A stretch of DNA of 64,000 nucleotides, from assembly GCF_004134775.1 (NCBI RefSeq), contig NZ_SDOZ01000002.1, positions 1,710,005-1,774,004 on the forward strand. Reading direction: 5' to 3'. Below are positions 43,601-52,766 of the stretch, in pieces. The position numbers and the translations under genes are program-made. The first letter of the stretch is position 1; each line of letters starts with the position of its first letter. Origin of the DNA: Candidatus Borkfalkia ceftriaxoniphila (GTDB taxonomy: Bacteria > Bacillota > Clostridia > Christensenellales > Borkfalkiaceae). The notes under the pieces were generated by a model, which worked only from the letters and a program-made list of their open reading frames with translations, did no database searches and was not told where the DNA came from.

Positions 43601-44380
43601 ATGGCAAGAAAAATCGTCATAACATCGGGGAAAGGCGGCGTGGGCAAGACCACGCTCGCCGCCAACCTCGGAATACGGCTCGCGCTTGCGGGCGAACGCG
43701 TGATCGTGTGCGATACCGATTTCGGGCTCAACAATATCGACGTGGTATGCGGCGTGGAAGGGCTGATCCAGTACGATCTCGTGGACGCCATCGAAGGGCG
43801 TTGCCGTCCCAAACAGGCGCTCGTGCGCCATCCGCAGTACGCCAACCTATTTATTCTGGCGTCGAACAAGAGCGAACCCGACAAATACGTTTCGCCGCAG
43901 GCGGTGCGGCTCATTCTCGACAATCTCTCGCCGCGTTTCGATTATATCCTCATCGACTGCCCCGCGGGCATCGAGGGCGGTTTTCACCGCGCGGTCGCGT
44001 CCGCGGAAGAAGCGATCGTCGTCACCACGCCGCATATATCATCGCTCCGCGACGCCGATAAGGTGATCTCCGTGCTCAAAAGTTATAAATTGAAGAGTGT
44101 GGAACTGGTCATCAACATGGTGCGCGGGGATATGATCATCGACGGCGAAATACTGACGCCCAAGGAGATCTCCGACATTCTGAAAATCCCCCTTATCGGC
44201 ATCGTTCCGCAGGACGACGGCGTATTTCTGGGCGAACGCGTGGCGGGCGGCGACGCACAGAAAGCGTTCAAACTTCTGGCGGGCAACATTGCGCGCGGGC
44301 AGCGGCGCATCTTTAACGTGACGTATAAATATCACGGTTTTTTCGGCAGTATCCGAAGGAGCCTGAAAAAGAGTTTGTAG
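43601..44380 (+). CDS. minD: Septum site-determining ATPase MinD
   Basis: A 259-residue ParA-type ATPase. It has the deviant Walker A SGKGGVGKTT, DTDFGLNNID and 'DYILIDCPAGIEGG'. The C-terminal amphipathic helix (FFGSIRRSLKKSL) is the membrane-targeting sequence. ATG 43601 (GAGGA six bases upstream) gives the canonical MARKIVITSGK start; the in-frame GTG at 43583 is less likely. MinD places the division site with MinC and MinE. A minE-like gene follows, but no minC is adjacent. Confidence 0.95.
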   Translation: MARKIVITSGKGGVGKTTLAANLGIRLALAGERVIVCDTDFGLNNIDVVCGVEGLIQYDLVDAIEGRCRPKQALVRHPQYANLFILASNKSEPDKYVSPQAVRLILDNLSPRFDYILIDCPAGIEGGFHRAVASAEEAIVVTTPHISSLRDADKVISVLKSYKLKSVELVINMVRGDMIIDGEILTPKEISDILKIPLIGIVPQDDGVFLGERVAGGDAQKAFKLLAGNIARGQRRIFNVTYKYHGFFGSIRRSLKKSL

Positions 44381-44389
44381 GGAAGGTGT

Positions 44390-44623
44390 ATGAAGGCTTT
44401 AAACAACAACGCGGCGCGTGCGCGCGAAATACTCAAACGCGAGCAGTCGCCTCTTTCTGCGGAATGCGAAGCCGTCGTGCTCGCCGATCTGGAACGGGTG
44501 CTCGAAGGATATTTTTCCCTTCTCGGGCCCGTTTCCATCAAGATCGAAAAGGGCGATTCCTACCGCATTTCCATCGAGGCGGAGGCGAACGAGATCAAGC
44601 CTTTCGGCATCATACGCTACTGA
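44390..44623 (+). CDS. minE: MinE-like cell division topological specificity factor
   Basis: A 77-residue protein starting 9 bases after minD. The spacing, size and layout fit MinE: an N-terminal helix (ARAREILKREQ), then an alpha/beta domain with 'VVLADLERVLEGYF' and IKIEKGDSYRISIEAE. Sequence identity to well-known MinE is low, so the call relies partly on position beside minD. Confidence 0.75.
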   Translation: MKALNNNAARAREILKREQSPLSAECEAVVLADLERVLEGYFSLLGPVSIKIEKGDSYRISIEAEANEIKPFGIIRY

Positions 44624-44661
44624 TCGCGTTTTCTACATATAGAATAAAAATGTCGCACAAA

Positions 44662-44677
44662 ACACTACATATTGTAT
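44662..44677 (+). promoter_or_regulatory. Candidate NrdR box upstream of nrdD
   Basis: ACACTACATATTGTAT closely matches the NrdR repressor box (ACACWATATATWGTGT). A TATAAT -10 lies downstream at 44726-44731 with no good -35. A second, weaker AT-rich box may overlap the -10. NrdR boxes normally come in pairs, so single-site support is moderate. Confidence 0.55.
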
Positions 44678-44764
44678 TTTTTTGAAATTGTTGTTTTAGC
44701 AACAGTTTTTTTTTACGTTTCGTATTATAATATGTGATGCAAAAACAAGAAGGACGGGACAACT

Positions 44765-46888
44765 ATGCAGGTGATCAAGAGAGACGGCAGCATTGCCGAA
44801 TACGACAGGGCGAAAATAACAATAGCCATCGGCAAGGCAAACGCCGAAGTGGAAAAATCCGAACGCGTTTCGAAAGAGGAGATCGAAGACATTCTCGACT
44901 ATATCGAAAGCAAGAAAAAGAAAAGAATGCTCGTCGAGGACATCCAGGATATCATCGAAGAAAAGATGATGGAACAGGGGCATTTCGAACTCGCCAAAAC
45001 TTATATCATTTATCGCTATACGCGCGCGCTCGTCCGCAAGGCGAACACTACGGACGAGGCGATCTTAAGCCTGATCCGCAATGCGAATAAGGACGTGATG
45101 GAGGAAAACTCCAATAAAAACGCGCTCGCCGCGGCGACGCAGCGCGACCTGATCGCGGGCGAAGTTTCCAAAGATCTCACCAAGCGCATTCTGCTGCCCG
45201 AAAAAATTTCCAAGGCACACGAGGACGGTATTCTGCATTTCCACGATGCGGACTATTTCGTGCAGCCTATTTTCAACTGCTGTCTCATCAATATCGGAGA
45301 TATGCTCGACAACGGCACGGTGATGAATGCGAAGATGATCGAAAGCCCGAAAAGTTTCCAGGTCGCCTGCACCGTGGTCACGCAGATCATCGCGGCGGTC
45401 GCCTGCTCTCAGTACGGCGGTCAGTCGGTGGATACCCGTCATCTCGGCAAATATCTGCGCAAGAGCCGCGTGAAATTCGAAAAGCATTACCGCGAGACCT
45501 GCCCCGACCTAACCGATGCGGCGATCGGAAAACTCGTGGAAGACCGCGTGCAGGACGAACTGAAAAGCGGCGTACAGACCATTCAGTATCAGATCAATAC
45601 GCTGATGACGACCAACGGGCAGTCGCCTTTCGTCACGCTCTTTCTGCATCTGGATGAAAACGACGAGTATCTCGAAGAGAACGCCATGATCGTCATGGAG
45701 ATTTTGCGCCAGCGTTACGAGGGCATCAAGAACGAGAAAGGCGTCTACGTTACGCCCGCGTTCCCCAAACTCGTGTACGTGCTCGACGAATTCAACTGCC
45801 TGAAAGGCGGCAAATACGATTACATCACGAAATTTGCGGTCAAATGCTCTTCCAAGCGGCTCTATCCCGACTACATCTCCGCCAAAAAGATGCGCGAGAT
45901 CTACGAGGGCAACGTGTTCGCTCCCATGGGCTGCCGCTCCTTCCTTTCCCCCTGGAAAGACGAAAACGGGCAGTATAAATTCGAGGGACGCTTCAATCAG
46001 GGCGTCGTGAGCATCAACCTGCCGCAGATCGGCATCGTGGCGAAAGGGGACGAGAAAAAGTTCTGGCAACTGTTCGACGAGCGGCTCGATCTGTGCTACG
46101 AGGCGCTCATGTGCCGCCACCGCGCGCTCAAAGGCACCAAGTCCGACGTCAGCCCCATCCACTGGCAGTACGGCGCCATCGCGCGGCTGGAAAAGGGCGA
46201 GCCCATCGACAAACTTCTGATGGGCGGCTATTCCACGCTGTCGCTCGGCTATATCGGGCTGTACGAACTGACCAAACTGATGAAGGGCGTCACGCACACG
46301 AAAGAGGAAGGGCAGGATTTCGCCGTCCGCGTCATGCAGCATATGCGCGACAAGACGGACGCATGGAAAAAGGCGACGGGACTGGGATTTGCGCTGTACG
46401 GAACGCCCGCGGAATCGCTCTGCTACCGTTTTGCGCGCATCGACAAGGAAAAATTCGGCACCATACCCGACGTGACGGACAAGGGGTATTATACCAATTC
46501 CTATCACGTGGACGTGCGCGAGGATATCGACGCTTTTTCCAAATTCACGTTCGAAAGCCAATTCCAGCCCATCTCTTCGGGCGGCTGCATTTCCTACGTC
46601 GAGATCCCCAATATGCAGAACAACCTCGAAGCCATGGAAGAAGTCGTCAGATATATTTACGACAACATCCAGTATGCCGAATTCAATACCAAGAGCGATT
46701 ATTGCCACGTCTGCGGCTACGACGGGGAGATCATCATCAACGACGACAATGAGTGGGAATGTCCCAACTGCCACAACAAAGATCACAAAAAGATGAACGT
46801 GACGCGCCGCACGTGCGGTTATCTCGGCGAAAATTTCTGGAACCTCGGCAAGACCAAGGAGATCAAGTCGCGCGTTTTGCATCTGTGA
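44765..46888 (+). CDS. nrdD: Anaerobic ribonucleoside-triphosphate reductase, class III
   Basis: A 707-residue glycyl radical enzyme making dNTPs without oxygen. The N-terminal ATP-cone (residues about 1-90, MQVIKRDGSIAEYDRAKI) gives allosteric control. A zinc-binding pair of CxxC motifs (CHVCGYDG and CPNC) precedes the radical Gly685 in RRTCGYLGENFW. Length is within the family range (about 600-780). AAGGA precedes the ATG. nrdG follows 28 bases downstream. Confidence 0.97.
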   Translation: MQVIKRDGSIAEYDRAKITIAIGKANAEVEKSERVSKEEIEDILDYIESKKKKRMLVEDIQDIIEEKMMEQGHFELAKTYIIYRYTRALVRKANTTDEAILSLIRNANKDVMEENSNKNALAAATQRDLIAGEVSKDLTKRILLPEKISKAHEDGILHFHDADYFVQPIFNCCLINIGDMLDNGTVMNAKMIESPKSFQVACTVVTQIIAAVACSQYGGQSVDTRHLGKYLRKSRVKFEKHYRETCPDLTDAAIGKLVEDRVQDELKSGVQTIQYQINTLMTTNGQSPFVTLFLHLDENDEYLEENAMIVMEILRQRYEGIKNEKGVYVTPAFPKLVYVLDEFNCLKGGKYDYITKFAVKCSSKRLYPDYISAKKMREIYEGNVFAPMGCRSFLSPWKDENGQYKFEGRFNQGVVSINLPQIGIVAKGDEKKFWQLFDERLDLCYEALMCRHRALKGTKSDVSPIHWQYGAIARLEKGEPIDKLLMGGYSTLSLGYIGLYELTKLMKGVTHTKEEGQDFAVRVMQHMRDKTDAWKKATGLGFALYGTPAESLCYRFARIDKEKFGTIPDVTDKGYYTNSYHVDVREDIDAFSKFTFESQFQPISSGGCISYVEIPNMQNNLEAMEEVVRYIYDNIQYAEFNTKSDYCHVCGYDGEIIINDDNEWECPNCHNKDHKKMNVTRRTCGYLGENFWNLGKTKEIKSRVLHL

Positions 46889-46916
46889 TTTTGCGCCGTC
46901 GGCGCGAGGAGAACGT

Positions 46917-47450
46917 ATGAATTACGCGACCATTAAAAAACACGACGTGGCGAACGGCGTGGGCGTGCGCGTTTCGCTGTTCGTCAGCGGCTGCACGCAC
47001 CGCTGCAAGGGCTGTTTCAACGCCGAGGCGTGGGATTTTTCTTTCGGCAAAGAATTTACCGAAGAAACCGAACGAGAGATCGTCGAGGCTTTGGCGCCCT
47101 CTTATATCGCGGGACTGTCCCTGTTGGGCGGCGAACCGTTCGAACCCGCCAACCAGCGCGCGCTCGTAAAACTTTTACGGCGCGTACGCCGCGAATATCC
47201 GCAAAAGACCGTCTGGTGCTACACGGGTTATCTGTACGACTCTGATCTGTGCGAGGGAGGCAGGGCGCACTGCGAGGCGACGGACGAAATGCTGTCTTTC
47301 ATCGACGTTCTCGTAGACGGAGAGTTCGTGGAAGAGAAAAAGGATCTGAAACTGCAATTCCGCGGTTCTTCCAACCAGCGCATTTTAGACGTGAAGGAGT
47401 GCCTGAAAACGGGCGGGCTGGTTTTCTACCGCCAGGGCGAATATAGATAG
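46917..47450 (+). CDS. nrdG: Anaerobic ribonucleotide reductase activating protein (radical SAM)
   Basis: A 177-residue radical SAM enzyme. It has SGCTHRCKGCFNAEAWDF with the C-x3-C-x2-C cluster motif and LSLLGGEPF. It installs the glycyl radical in NrdD. The start has GAGGAG upstream (46906-46911). The pairing with nrdD is the normal operon. Confidence 0.96.
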   Translation: MNYATIKKHDVANGVGVRVSLFVSGCTHRCKGCFNAEAWDFSFGKEFTEETEREIVEALAPSYIAGLSLLGGEPFEPANQRALVKLLRRVRREYPQKTVWCYTGYLYDSDLCEGGRAHCEATDEMLSFIDVLVDGEFVEEKKDLKLQFRGSSNQRILDVKECLKTGGLVFYRQGEYR

Positions 47451-47493
47451 AACATTTGCACAAACTGAAAATACATCCGACGGAGAAATTATT

Positions 47494-47952
47494 TTGAACA
47501 AAATTTTAGTCAGATTCAAAAAGTTGGACGAAAGGGCGATCGCGCCCACGTACGGCAGCGACTGTGCCGCGGGCGCAGACCTGTACGCGCTTGCGGACAA
47601 AGAGATCACGATCGGCGCGGGGGAAACGGCGTTCGTCCATACGGGCATCGCCGCGGAGATCCCCGAAAACCTCGTAGGCCTCGTGTACGCGCGCAGCGGC
47701 CTCGCCTGCAAAAAGGGGCTCGCGCCCGCCAACAAGGTGGGAGTCATCGACAGCGATTACCGCGGCGAGATCATGGTCGCGCTCTACAACCAATCGAACG
47801 AGCCGCGCACCATCGCGGACGGCGAGCGCATCGCGCAACTCGTCATCGCGCCCTATCTCAGGGCGGAGTTTACCGAATGCGAAACGCTTTCCGATACGGC
47901 GCGGGGCGAAGGCGGGTTCGGTTCTACGGGAAAATTTGGAAAAAAGGCTTGA
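47494..47952 (+). CDS. dut: dUTP diphosphatase
   Basis: A 152-residue trimeric dUTPase splitting dUTP to dUMP and diphosphate. The conserved motifs are present: [38 protein letters not shown] and the C-terminal [10 protein letters not shown] that closes the active site. The start is TTG at 47494, with CGGAG upstream. It follows nrdDG, consistent with a deoxynucleotide supply group. Confidence 0.95.
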   Translation: MNKILVRFKKLDERAIAPTYGSDCAAGADLYALADKEITIGAGETAFVHTGIAAEIPENLVGLVYARSGLACKKGLAPANKVGVIDSDYRGEIMVALYNQSNEPRTIADGERIAQLVIAPYLRAEFTECETLSDTARGEGGFGSTGKFGKKA

Positions 47953-47976
47953 AATTTCAATAATTTCTGTTATAAT
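47949..47976 (+). promoter_or_regulatory. Promoter for rubredoxin
   Basis: TTGAAA (47949-47954) overlaps the dut stop codon. A 16-base spacer separates it from TATAAT (47971-47976). Confidence 0.7.
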
Positions 47977-48010
47977 GGTTTCAATAAAAATTCAAAAGGA
48001 GATTTTATTT

Positions 48011-48175
48011 ATGGCGAAATACGTTTGCTCGATCTGCGGTTACGAATACGACGAAGCAACGGGCGATCCCGATAACGGTCTCGCGCCCGGCACCAAGTGG
48101 GAAGACGTTCCCGAAGATTTTACCTGCCCCTTATGCGGCGTAGGCAAGGATATGTTCGAGTCGGAAGAGGCTTGA
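48011..48175 (+). CDS. Rubredoxin
   Basis: A 54-residue iron protein with the two knuckles [20 protein letters not shown] and CPLCGVGKD, which hold one Fe by four Cys. It transfers single electrons, often for oxygen or peroxide detoxification in anaerobes. ATG 48011 is set by AAGGAG at 47996-48001 and by family length; the frame is open upstream but without homology. Confidence 0.97.
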   Translation: MAKYVCSICGYEYDEATGDPDNGLAPGTKWEDVPEDFTCPLCGVGKDMFESEEA

Positions 48176-48190
48176 TCGCCCGAAAAAACG

Positions 48191-48219
48191 CCCCTGCGGA
48201 AATTTTCCGCAGGGGTTTT
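48191..48219 (+). terminator. Rho-independent terminator after rubredoxin
   Basis: CCCCTGCGGAA pairs with TTCCGCAGGGG around a 3-base loop, followed by TTTTGG. Confidence 0.88.
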
Positions 48220-48306
48220 GGTTTTCACTTGTAAATTTTTCATAAAATAACTTTAATTTTCATGGGCGATATGTTATAATAAAAGTAAGACGGCAAGGAG
48301 GTCGAT

Positions 48307-49263
48307 ATGAACCTGAATACGCTATTAGCGAACGACAACCCGCATTTCACCGTTTTCGGCGTTGCGATATATTATTACGCGGTCATCATCGTGTGCGGCA
48401 TGATCTTGGGGATCGGCGTGGCGTGCCTCCTTTTCAAACGGCGCAATCTGCCCGTGGACTGGGTGCTCGATCTGGTCATCTGCGTGCTCCCGCTCGCCAT
48501 TATCGGCGCGCGCGTCTTTTACTGTATCACGGATCAGGTCCCGATCAGCGAATGGATCTCGGGTATCCGCGACGGGGGGCTTTCCATCATCGGCGGCGTG
48601 ATCGGCGGAGCGGTCGGCGTCGCGATTTTCTGTATCCTCCATAAAGTGAACTTTCTCCGCATTGCCGACTGCGTCGTTCCCGCGCTCATTTTAGGGCAGG
48701 GGATCGGGCGCTGGGGCAACTTCGTCAATCAGGAAGTGTACGGCGGCGTCGTCACCAACGAGGCGCTGCAATGGTTTCCGTTCGCAGTATTCATCGATAA
48801 GTTGCAGGAATGGCACTATGCGTTTTTCTTTTACGAAAGTATGCTCAATCTGATCGTGTTCGCGTTGCTGTTCACGTTCATGTGGAAATTTTTCAAAAAA
48901 CCCAACGGCCTGGCGCTTTGCGGGTATCTGTTCGCCTACGGCACGACGCGTTCCGTCATGGAACCGCTGCGCGACGGAGAGTTTATTCTCGGTTCGAATA
49001 TACCCGTTTCGCAGGTGATGGCGATCATCATGGCGGTGGGCGGAGTCGTTCTCGCCATCGGCCTTTTGATCTGGAATTACAAAAAGCACGGCAAGTTCGT
49101 CGGCGCCGCGTCGGGAGAGCCGCTCGCGATCATGCCGCGCTTATATACCAAAGAGCAACTGAAAAAGATGAAACAGGAAGAAGAGGCGAAAAAGATTTCC
49201 GAACAAAAAACGGAAGAACCGAAACCAAACGCGCCGCCTGCCGACGACGATCCGGAGAAATGA
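48307..49263 (+). CDS. lgt: Prolipoprotein diacylglyceryl transferase
   Basis: A 318-residue, seven-helix membrane enzyme that attaches diacylglycerol to the lipobox cysteine. The Lgt signature is GRWGNFVNQEVYGG, and DGGLSIIGGVIGG is the typical earlier motif. The C-terminus has a charged extension of about 50 residues (KQEEEAKKISEQKTEEPKP). AAGGAGG lies upstream. It starts an operon that also carries lspA, the next step of lipoprotein maturation, which the six lipoproteins of the glycan loci need. Confidence 0.96.
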   Translation: MNLNTLLANDNPHFTVFGVAIYYYAVIIVCGMILGIGVACLLFKRRNLPVDWVLDLVICVLPLAIIGARVFYCITDQVPISEWISGIRDGGLSIIGGVIGGAVGVAIFCILHKVNFLRIADCVVPALILGQGIGRWGNFVNQEVYGGVVTNEALQWFPFAVFIDKLQEWHYAFFFYESMLNLIVFALLFTFMWKFFKKPNGLALCGYLFAYGTTRSVMEPLRDGEFILGSNIPVSQVMAIIMAVGGVVLAIGLLIWNYKKHGKFVGAASGEPLAIMPRLYTKEQLKKMKQEEEAKKISEQKTEEPKPNAPPADDDPEK

Positions 49264-49264
49264 C

Positions 49265-50704
49265 ATGAAAGATCTGACCATGCTGACCGATCTTTATCAA
49301 CTTACCATGATGAACGGGTATCTGCGGTGCGGGCGGGAAAAGGACGTCGCAGTGTTCGATCTGTTCTTCCGTAAAAACGCCGTCATCACCTATTCGGTGG
49401 CGGCGGGGCTGGAACAGGCGATCGACTATATCACGCACATCGGCTTTACACCCTCGGACATCGAATACCTTCGCTCTCTGCGTTTATTCGACGAAACGTT
49501 TTTACGGTATCTCGAAAAATTCCGCTTTACGGGCGACGTGTACGCGGTGCCCGAAGGCACGCTCGTTTTTCCCGAAGAGCCTATCATAACCGTGCGCGCG
49601 CCCATCTGCGAGGCGCAGTTTCTGGAAACGGCGCTTTTAAACGTGGTCAACCACGCCACGCTGATCGCTACCAAGGCGTCCAAAGTGGCGTATGCGGCGG
49701 GGGAAGACTCGGTCATGGAATTCGGTCTGCGCCGCGCGCAGGGGCCCGACGCGGGGCTGTACGGCGCGCGCGCCGCGATCATCGGCGGTTGCAGTTCCAC
49801 GTCCAACGTGCTTGCGGGCAAACTGTTCGGTATTCCCGTCGCGGGCACGCACGCGCACAGTTGGGTGATGAATTTTCCCTCCGAATACGAGGCGTTCCGC
49901 GCCTATGCCGAAATTTATCCCGACGCCTGCCTGCTGCTCGTGGACACCTACGACACTTTGAAGAGCGGCGTTCCGAACGCCATCCGCGTGTTCGACGAAC
50001 TGCGCGCGGCGGGGCACGAGCCCAAGGGCATCCGCCTCGACAGCGGCGATCTCGCCTATCTTTCCAAAAAGGCGCGCCGCATGCTCGACGAAGCGGGCTA
50101 TCCCGACGCGATCATCTGCGCCTCGGGCGATCTGGACGAAAAACTCATCGCTTCCCTCAAAAGCCAGGGCGCGAAGATCGATCTGTGGGGCGTGGGCACG
50201 AAACTTATCACAAGTTCCGACCTTCCCGCGCTGGGCGGCGTCTATAAACTGGCGGCGCTCTATCCCGCCGAGGGGGGCGAGATCAACAAGATCAAACTTT
50301 CCGACAATTCCGATAAGATCACGAACCCCGCCTTCAAAGAAGTGTTCCGCATTTACGATAAGGAGAGCGGGAAGGCGGAGGCGGATCTGATCTGTCTGAA
50401 AGGAGAAGAGATCGACGAGCGCGAACCGCTCACGATTTTCCATCCCAAGGATACCTGGAAGCGGACGACCTTCACGAATTATACGGTGCGCCGCCTTTCC
50501 CGAAAGGTCATCGAAGGCGGAAAACCCGTCGCGCCTTCGCCGAGCCTTGCCGAAGTGTGCGCGTATGCGGAGAGAGAAAAGCAAAGTTTCTGGGACGAGT
50601 ATAAGCGGCTGGATAATCCGCATATTTATAAAGTAGACTTGTCTGAAAAATTATATAACGTCAAGAACGAGATGATTTCGGAAATAAGGAACAAAAATGT
50701 TTAA
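49265..50704 (+). CDS. pncB: Nicotinate phosphoribosyltransferase
   Basis: A 479-residue enzyme making nicotinate mononucleotide from nicotinate and PRPP in NAD salvage. Typical features are 'DLYQLTMMNGYLRCGREKDVA' at the start, EFGLRRAQGPDAG, GTHAHSWVM with the catalytic His, and RLDSGDLAYLSKKAR. It begins one base after the lgt stop and overlaps the next gene by 8 bases. Confidence 0.94.
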   Translation: MKDLTMLTDLYQLTMMNGYLRCGREKDVAVFDLFFRKNAVITYSVAAGLEQAIDYITHIGFTPSDIEYLRSLRLFDETFLRYLEKFRFTGDVYAVPEGTLVFPEEPIITVRAPICEAQFLETALLNVVNHATLIATKASKVAYAAGEDSVMEFGLRRAQGPDAGLYGARAAIIGGCSSTSNVLAGKLFGIPVAGTHAHSWVMNFPSEYEAFRAYAEIYPDACLLLVDTYDTLKSGVPNAIRVFDELRAAGHEPKGIRLDSGDLAYLSKKARRMLDEAGYPDAIICASGDLDEKLIASLKSQGAKIDLWGVGTKLITSSDLPALGGVYKLAALYPAEGGEINKIKLSDNSDKITNPAFKEVFRIYDKESGKAEADLICLKGEEIDEREPLTIFHPKDTWKRTTFTNYTVRRLSRKVIEGGKPVAPSPSLAEVCAYAEREKQSFWDEYKRLDNPHIYKVDLSEKLYNVKNEMISEIRNKNV

Positions 50705-51263
50705 AAAGAGTTATTCCAAAAAAGATTTCGAAAAACTCGCCGAAGGCATGAAAACGGCATACGAGCAGCGTATCCGCCAGTTGGAAGAGCGGGTGGACAG
50801 GCTGAACGTGGAAAACAAGAACCTGCGCGCCGCGTGCGCGGAATACCAGTCGCGTGAAAAACGGGTGGGACAGGCCATCGTGGACGCCGAGGAAAAGGGT
50901 TCGGAAATTAAGGAATTGTACCGCCTGAACGCGGAATGCGAACTTCGCACGCTGCAAATGTTTGCGGAAAAATGGAAGCGGCTCGCCGCGCAGATGGCGG
51001 ACAGCATGCCCAAGGGCGAAGGCGAGAAATACGCGGCGTTCGCAGACCATCTCGCCGCCCTTTTAGGGAGGGAAAGCACCGCCTTTTTCAGCGACGATCC
51101 GCCCTCCGCGGAGGAGATGCCGTTCGATCCCAAAAAGCGGATCGAGCGATACGTAGCCGAGGAGAGCGATACGGGTTTCAACCTCGACGACGTTCTCAAT
51201 CCCAAACAGGAACTGGACTTAGAAAAACTGTGCCGTGAACTGGGACTCATGGACGAGGAATAA
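50697..51263 (+). CDS. Coiled-coil protein of unknown function (DivIVA/GpsB-like in layout)
   Basis: A 188-residue soluble protein. Residues about 10-110 are a long charged coiled coil (YEQRIRQLEERVDRLNVENK with heptad leucines). The C-terminal third is acidic, with DPKKRIERYVAEE and LDLEKLCRELGLMDEE. A short basic N-terminus followed by a coiled coil recalls DivIVA/GpsB-type envelope proteins, but no family motif is clear. It overlaps pncB and lies 14 bases before lspA, so it is cotranscribed with membrane and lipoprotein genes. Confidence 0.7.
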   Translation: MFKKSYSKKDFEKLAEGMKTAYEQRIRQLEERVDRLNVENKNLRAACAEYQSREKRVGQAIVDAEEKGSEIKELYRLNAECELRTLQMFAEKWKRLAAQMADSMPKGEGEKYAAFADHLAALLGRESTAFFSDDPPSAEEMPFDPKKRIERYVAEESDTGFNLDDVLNPKQELDLEKLCRELGLMDEE

Positions 51264-51277
51264 ATAACGGAGTATAT

Positions 51278-51838
51278 ATGGCTTACGCGATCATCATCTT
51301 TGCGGTACTTTTCGCCGACCAGTTGAGCAAAGCGCTCATCTTTGCCTTCAACGTGGAAGGACTTACGATCATACCCGGCCTTCTGGCGCTGGATAAAACT
51401 ATGAATACGGGCATGGCGTTCGGCATGCTGGGCGACAAGGAATGGGCGATCCCCGTATTCATCGCGGTCACGTCCGTCGCCATGGTCGTCTTTTTGGTAC
51501 TGCTCGTAAAGACCAAACCGAGCCGCCGCTTTATGCGCACGGCGCTGGCGCTCATTCTCTGCGGCGCGCTGGGCAACTTTATCGACCGCGTCGTTCTGGA
51601 AGGCGTGCGCGATTTCATCGCGCTGAGCGTCGGGAATATTTCTTTTCTCAACTTCAACTGCAACGTTGCGGATATCGCCATCACCGCGGGCGCGGTCATG
51701 CTCATTCTCGATCTGCTGTTTATCGACGAGGACGCGATCTTCCGTTTCGGGAAAAAGGATAAGGAGAAGAGGGATCTGGACGACGCCGCGGGTTCTTTGA
51801 AAAAGGACGTTTCCGATTCTGCCGAGCAGGATGGATAA
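51278..51838 (+). CDS. lspA: Lipoprotein signal peptidase
   Basis: A 186-residue, four-helix membrane aspartic protease that cleaves the signal peptide of lipidated prolipoproteins. The catalytic aspartates are Asp103 in ALGNFIDR and Asp132 in FNCNVADIAI; NTGMAFG is also conserved. The C-terminus has a charged tail of about 30 residues not needed for catalysis. It overlaps the next gene by 8 bases. Confidence 0.96.
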   Translation: MAYAIIIFAVLFADQLSKALIFAFNVEGLTIIPGLLALDKTMNTGMAFGMLGDKEWAIPVFIAVTSVAMVVFLVLLVKTKPSRRFMRTALALILCGALGNFIDRVVLEGVRDFIALSVGNISFLNFNCNVADIAITAGAVMLILDLLFIDEDAIFRFGKKDKEKRDLDDAAGSLKKDVSDSAEQDG

Positions 51839-52766
51839 AAAAACTTTTCTCGTACAAACCGCCGCCGAACGTGCGGACGTAGGACTGGCGGCGCTTATGG
51901 ATATCACCCGTTCTTCGGCGAAAAAACTCATCGACGAGGGACGCGTCGTCGTGGACGGCAGGCCCGTCAAAGCCTCCCGCCCGCTCGCCGTCGGGGAAAC
52001 GATCGAGGTAGAGATCCCCGCTTTGCAGACGCTCGATCTGACGCCCGAAAATATTCCCCTCGACATCGTTTACGAGGACGCGGACATCGCCGTCGTCAAT
52101 AAGCAGCAGGGGCTCACGGTGCACGCGGGCAGTGGCAATCTTTCGGGCACGCTCGTCAACGCGCTCTTGTATCGGCTGGATTCGTTGAGCGGCATCAACG
52201 GCGTCGTGCGTCCCGGCATCGTGCACCGCATCGACAAGGACACGACGGGGCTTCTCGTTGTCGCCAAAAACGACCGCGCGCATCTGTCGCTGTCCGCGCA
52301 GATCGCCGAAAAGACCTGCGCGCGCGAATATCTCGCCCTTTGCGAGGGGATATTCAAGGACGACGAAGGCACGATCTCGACGTACATCGGCAGGCACCCG
52401 ACCGACCGCGTGAAAATGGCGGTCGTGAGCGAAGACAAGGGGCGGCGCGCCGTGACGCATTACGAGGTGCTCGCGCGGTTTGACAGAGGCTTTACGCTCG
52501 TACTGTTCAAATTGGAAACAGGGCGGACGCACCAGATACGCGTGCATGCGCAGTATATCGGGCATCCCGTCGCGGGCGATCCCGTGTACGGCGTCAAAAA
52601 ACAGAAATTCAATCTTGCGGGGCAGTTGCTGCACGCGGCGCGGCTCTCGCTCGATCATCCCGCCACGGGCGAGCGCATGACTTTCGAAGCGCCCCTTCCC
52701 GAAGCGTTCGAAAAAGTATTGGAAACGCTGAAAAAGGGCGGATATACGGAGAGAAAACCATGGTGA
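51831..52766 (+). CDS. RluA-family 23S rRNA pseudouridine synthase
   Basis: A 311-residue enzyme. An N-terminal S4 RNA-binding domain (about 18-62, SSAKKLIDEGRVVVDGRPV) precedes the catalytic domain with Asp125 in HRIDKDTTGLLVVAKN. Later motifs are GRTHQIRVHAQYIGHPVAGD and LHAARL. The layout fits RluD or RluA-like enzymes; the exact rRNA target cannot be told. It overlaps pyrR by 7 bases. Confidence 0.93.
   Translation: MDKKTFLVQTAAERADVGLAALMDITRSSAKKLIDEGRVVVDGRPVKASRPLAVGETIEVEIPALQTLDLTPENIPLDIVYEDADIAVVNKQQGLTVHAGSGNLSGTLVNALLYRLDSLSGINGVVRPGIVHRIDKDTTGLLVVAKNDRAHLSLSAQIAEKTCAREYLALCEGIFKDDEGTISTYIGRHPTDRVKMAVVSEDKGRRAVTHYEVLARFDRGFTLVLFKLETGRTHQIRVHAQYIGHPVAGDPVYGVKKQKFNLAGQLLHAARLSLDHPATGERMTFEAPLPEAFEKVLETLKKGGYTERKPW

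Noticed and set aside
45509..46882. Open frame of 457 codons antisense to nrdD
   Set aside because: nrdD is unmistakable and the antisense translation has no homology or start signal.
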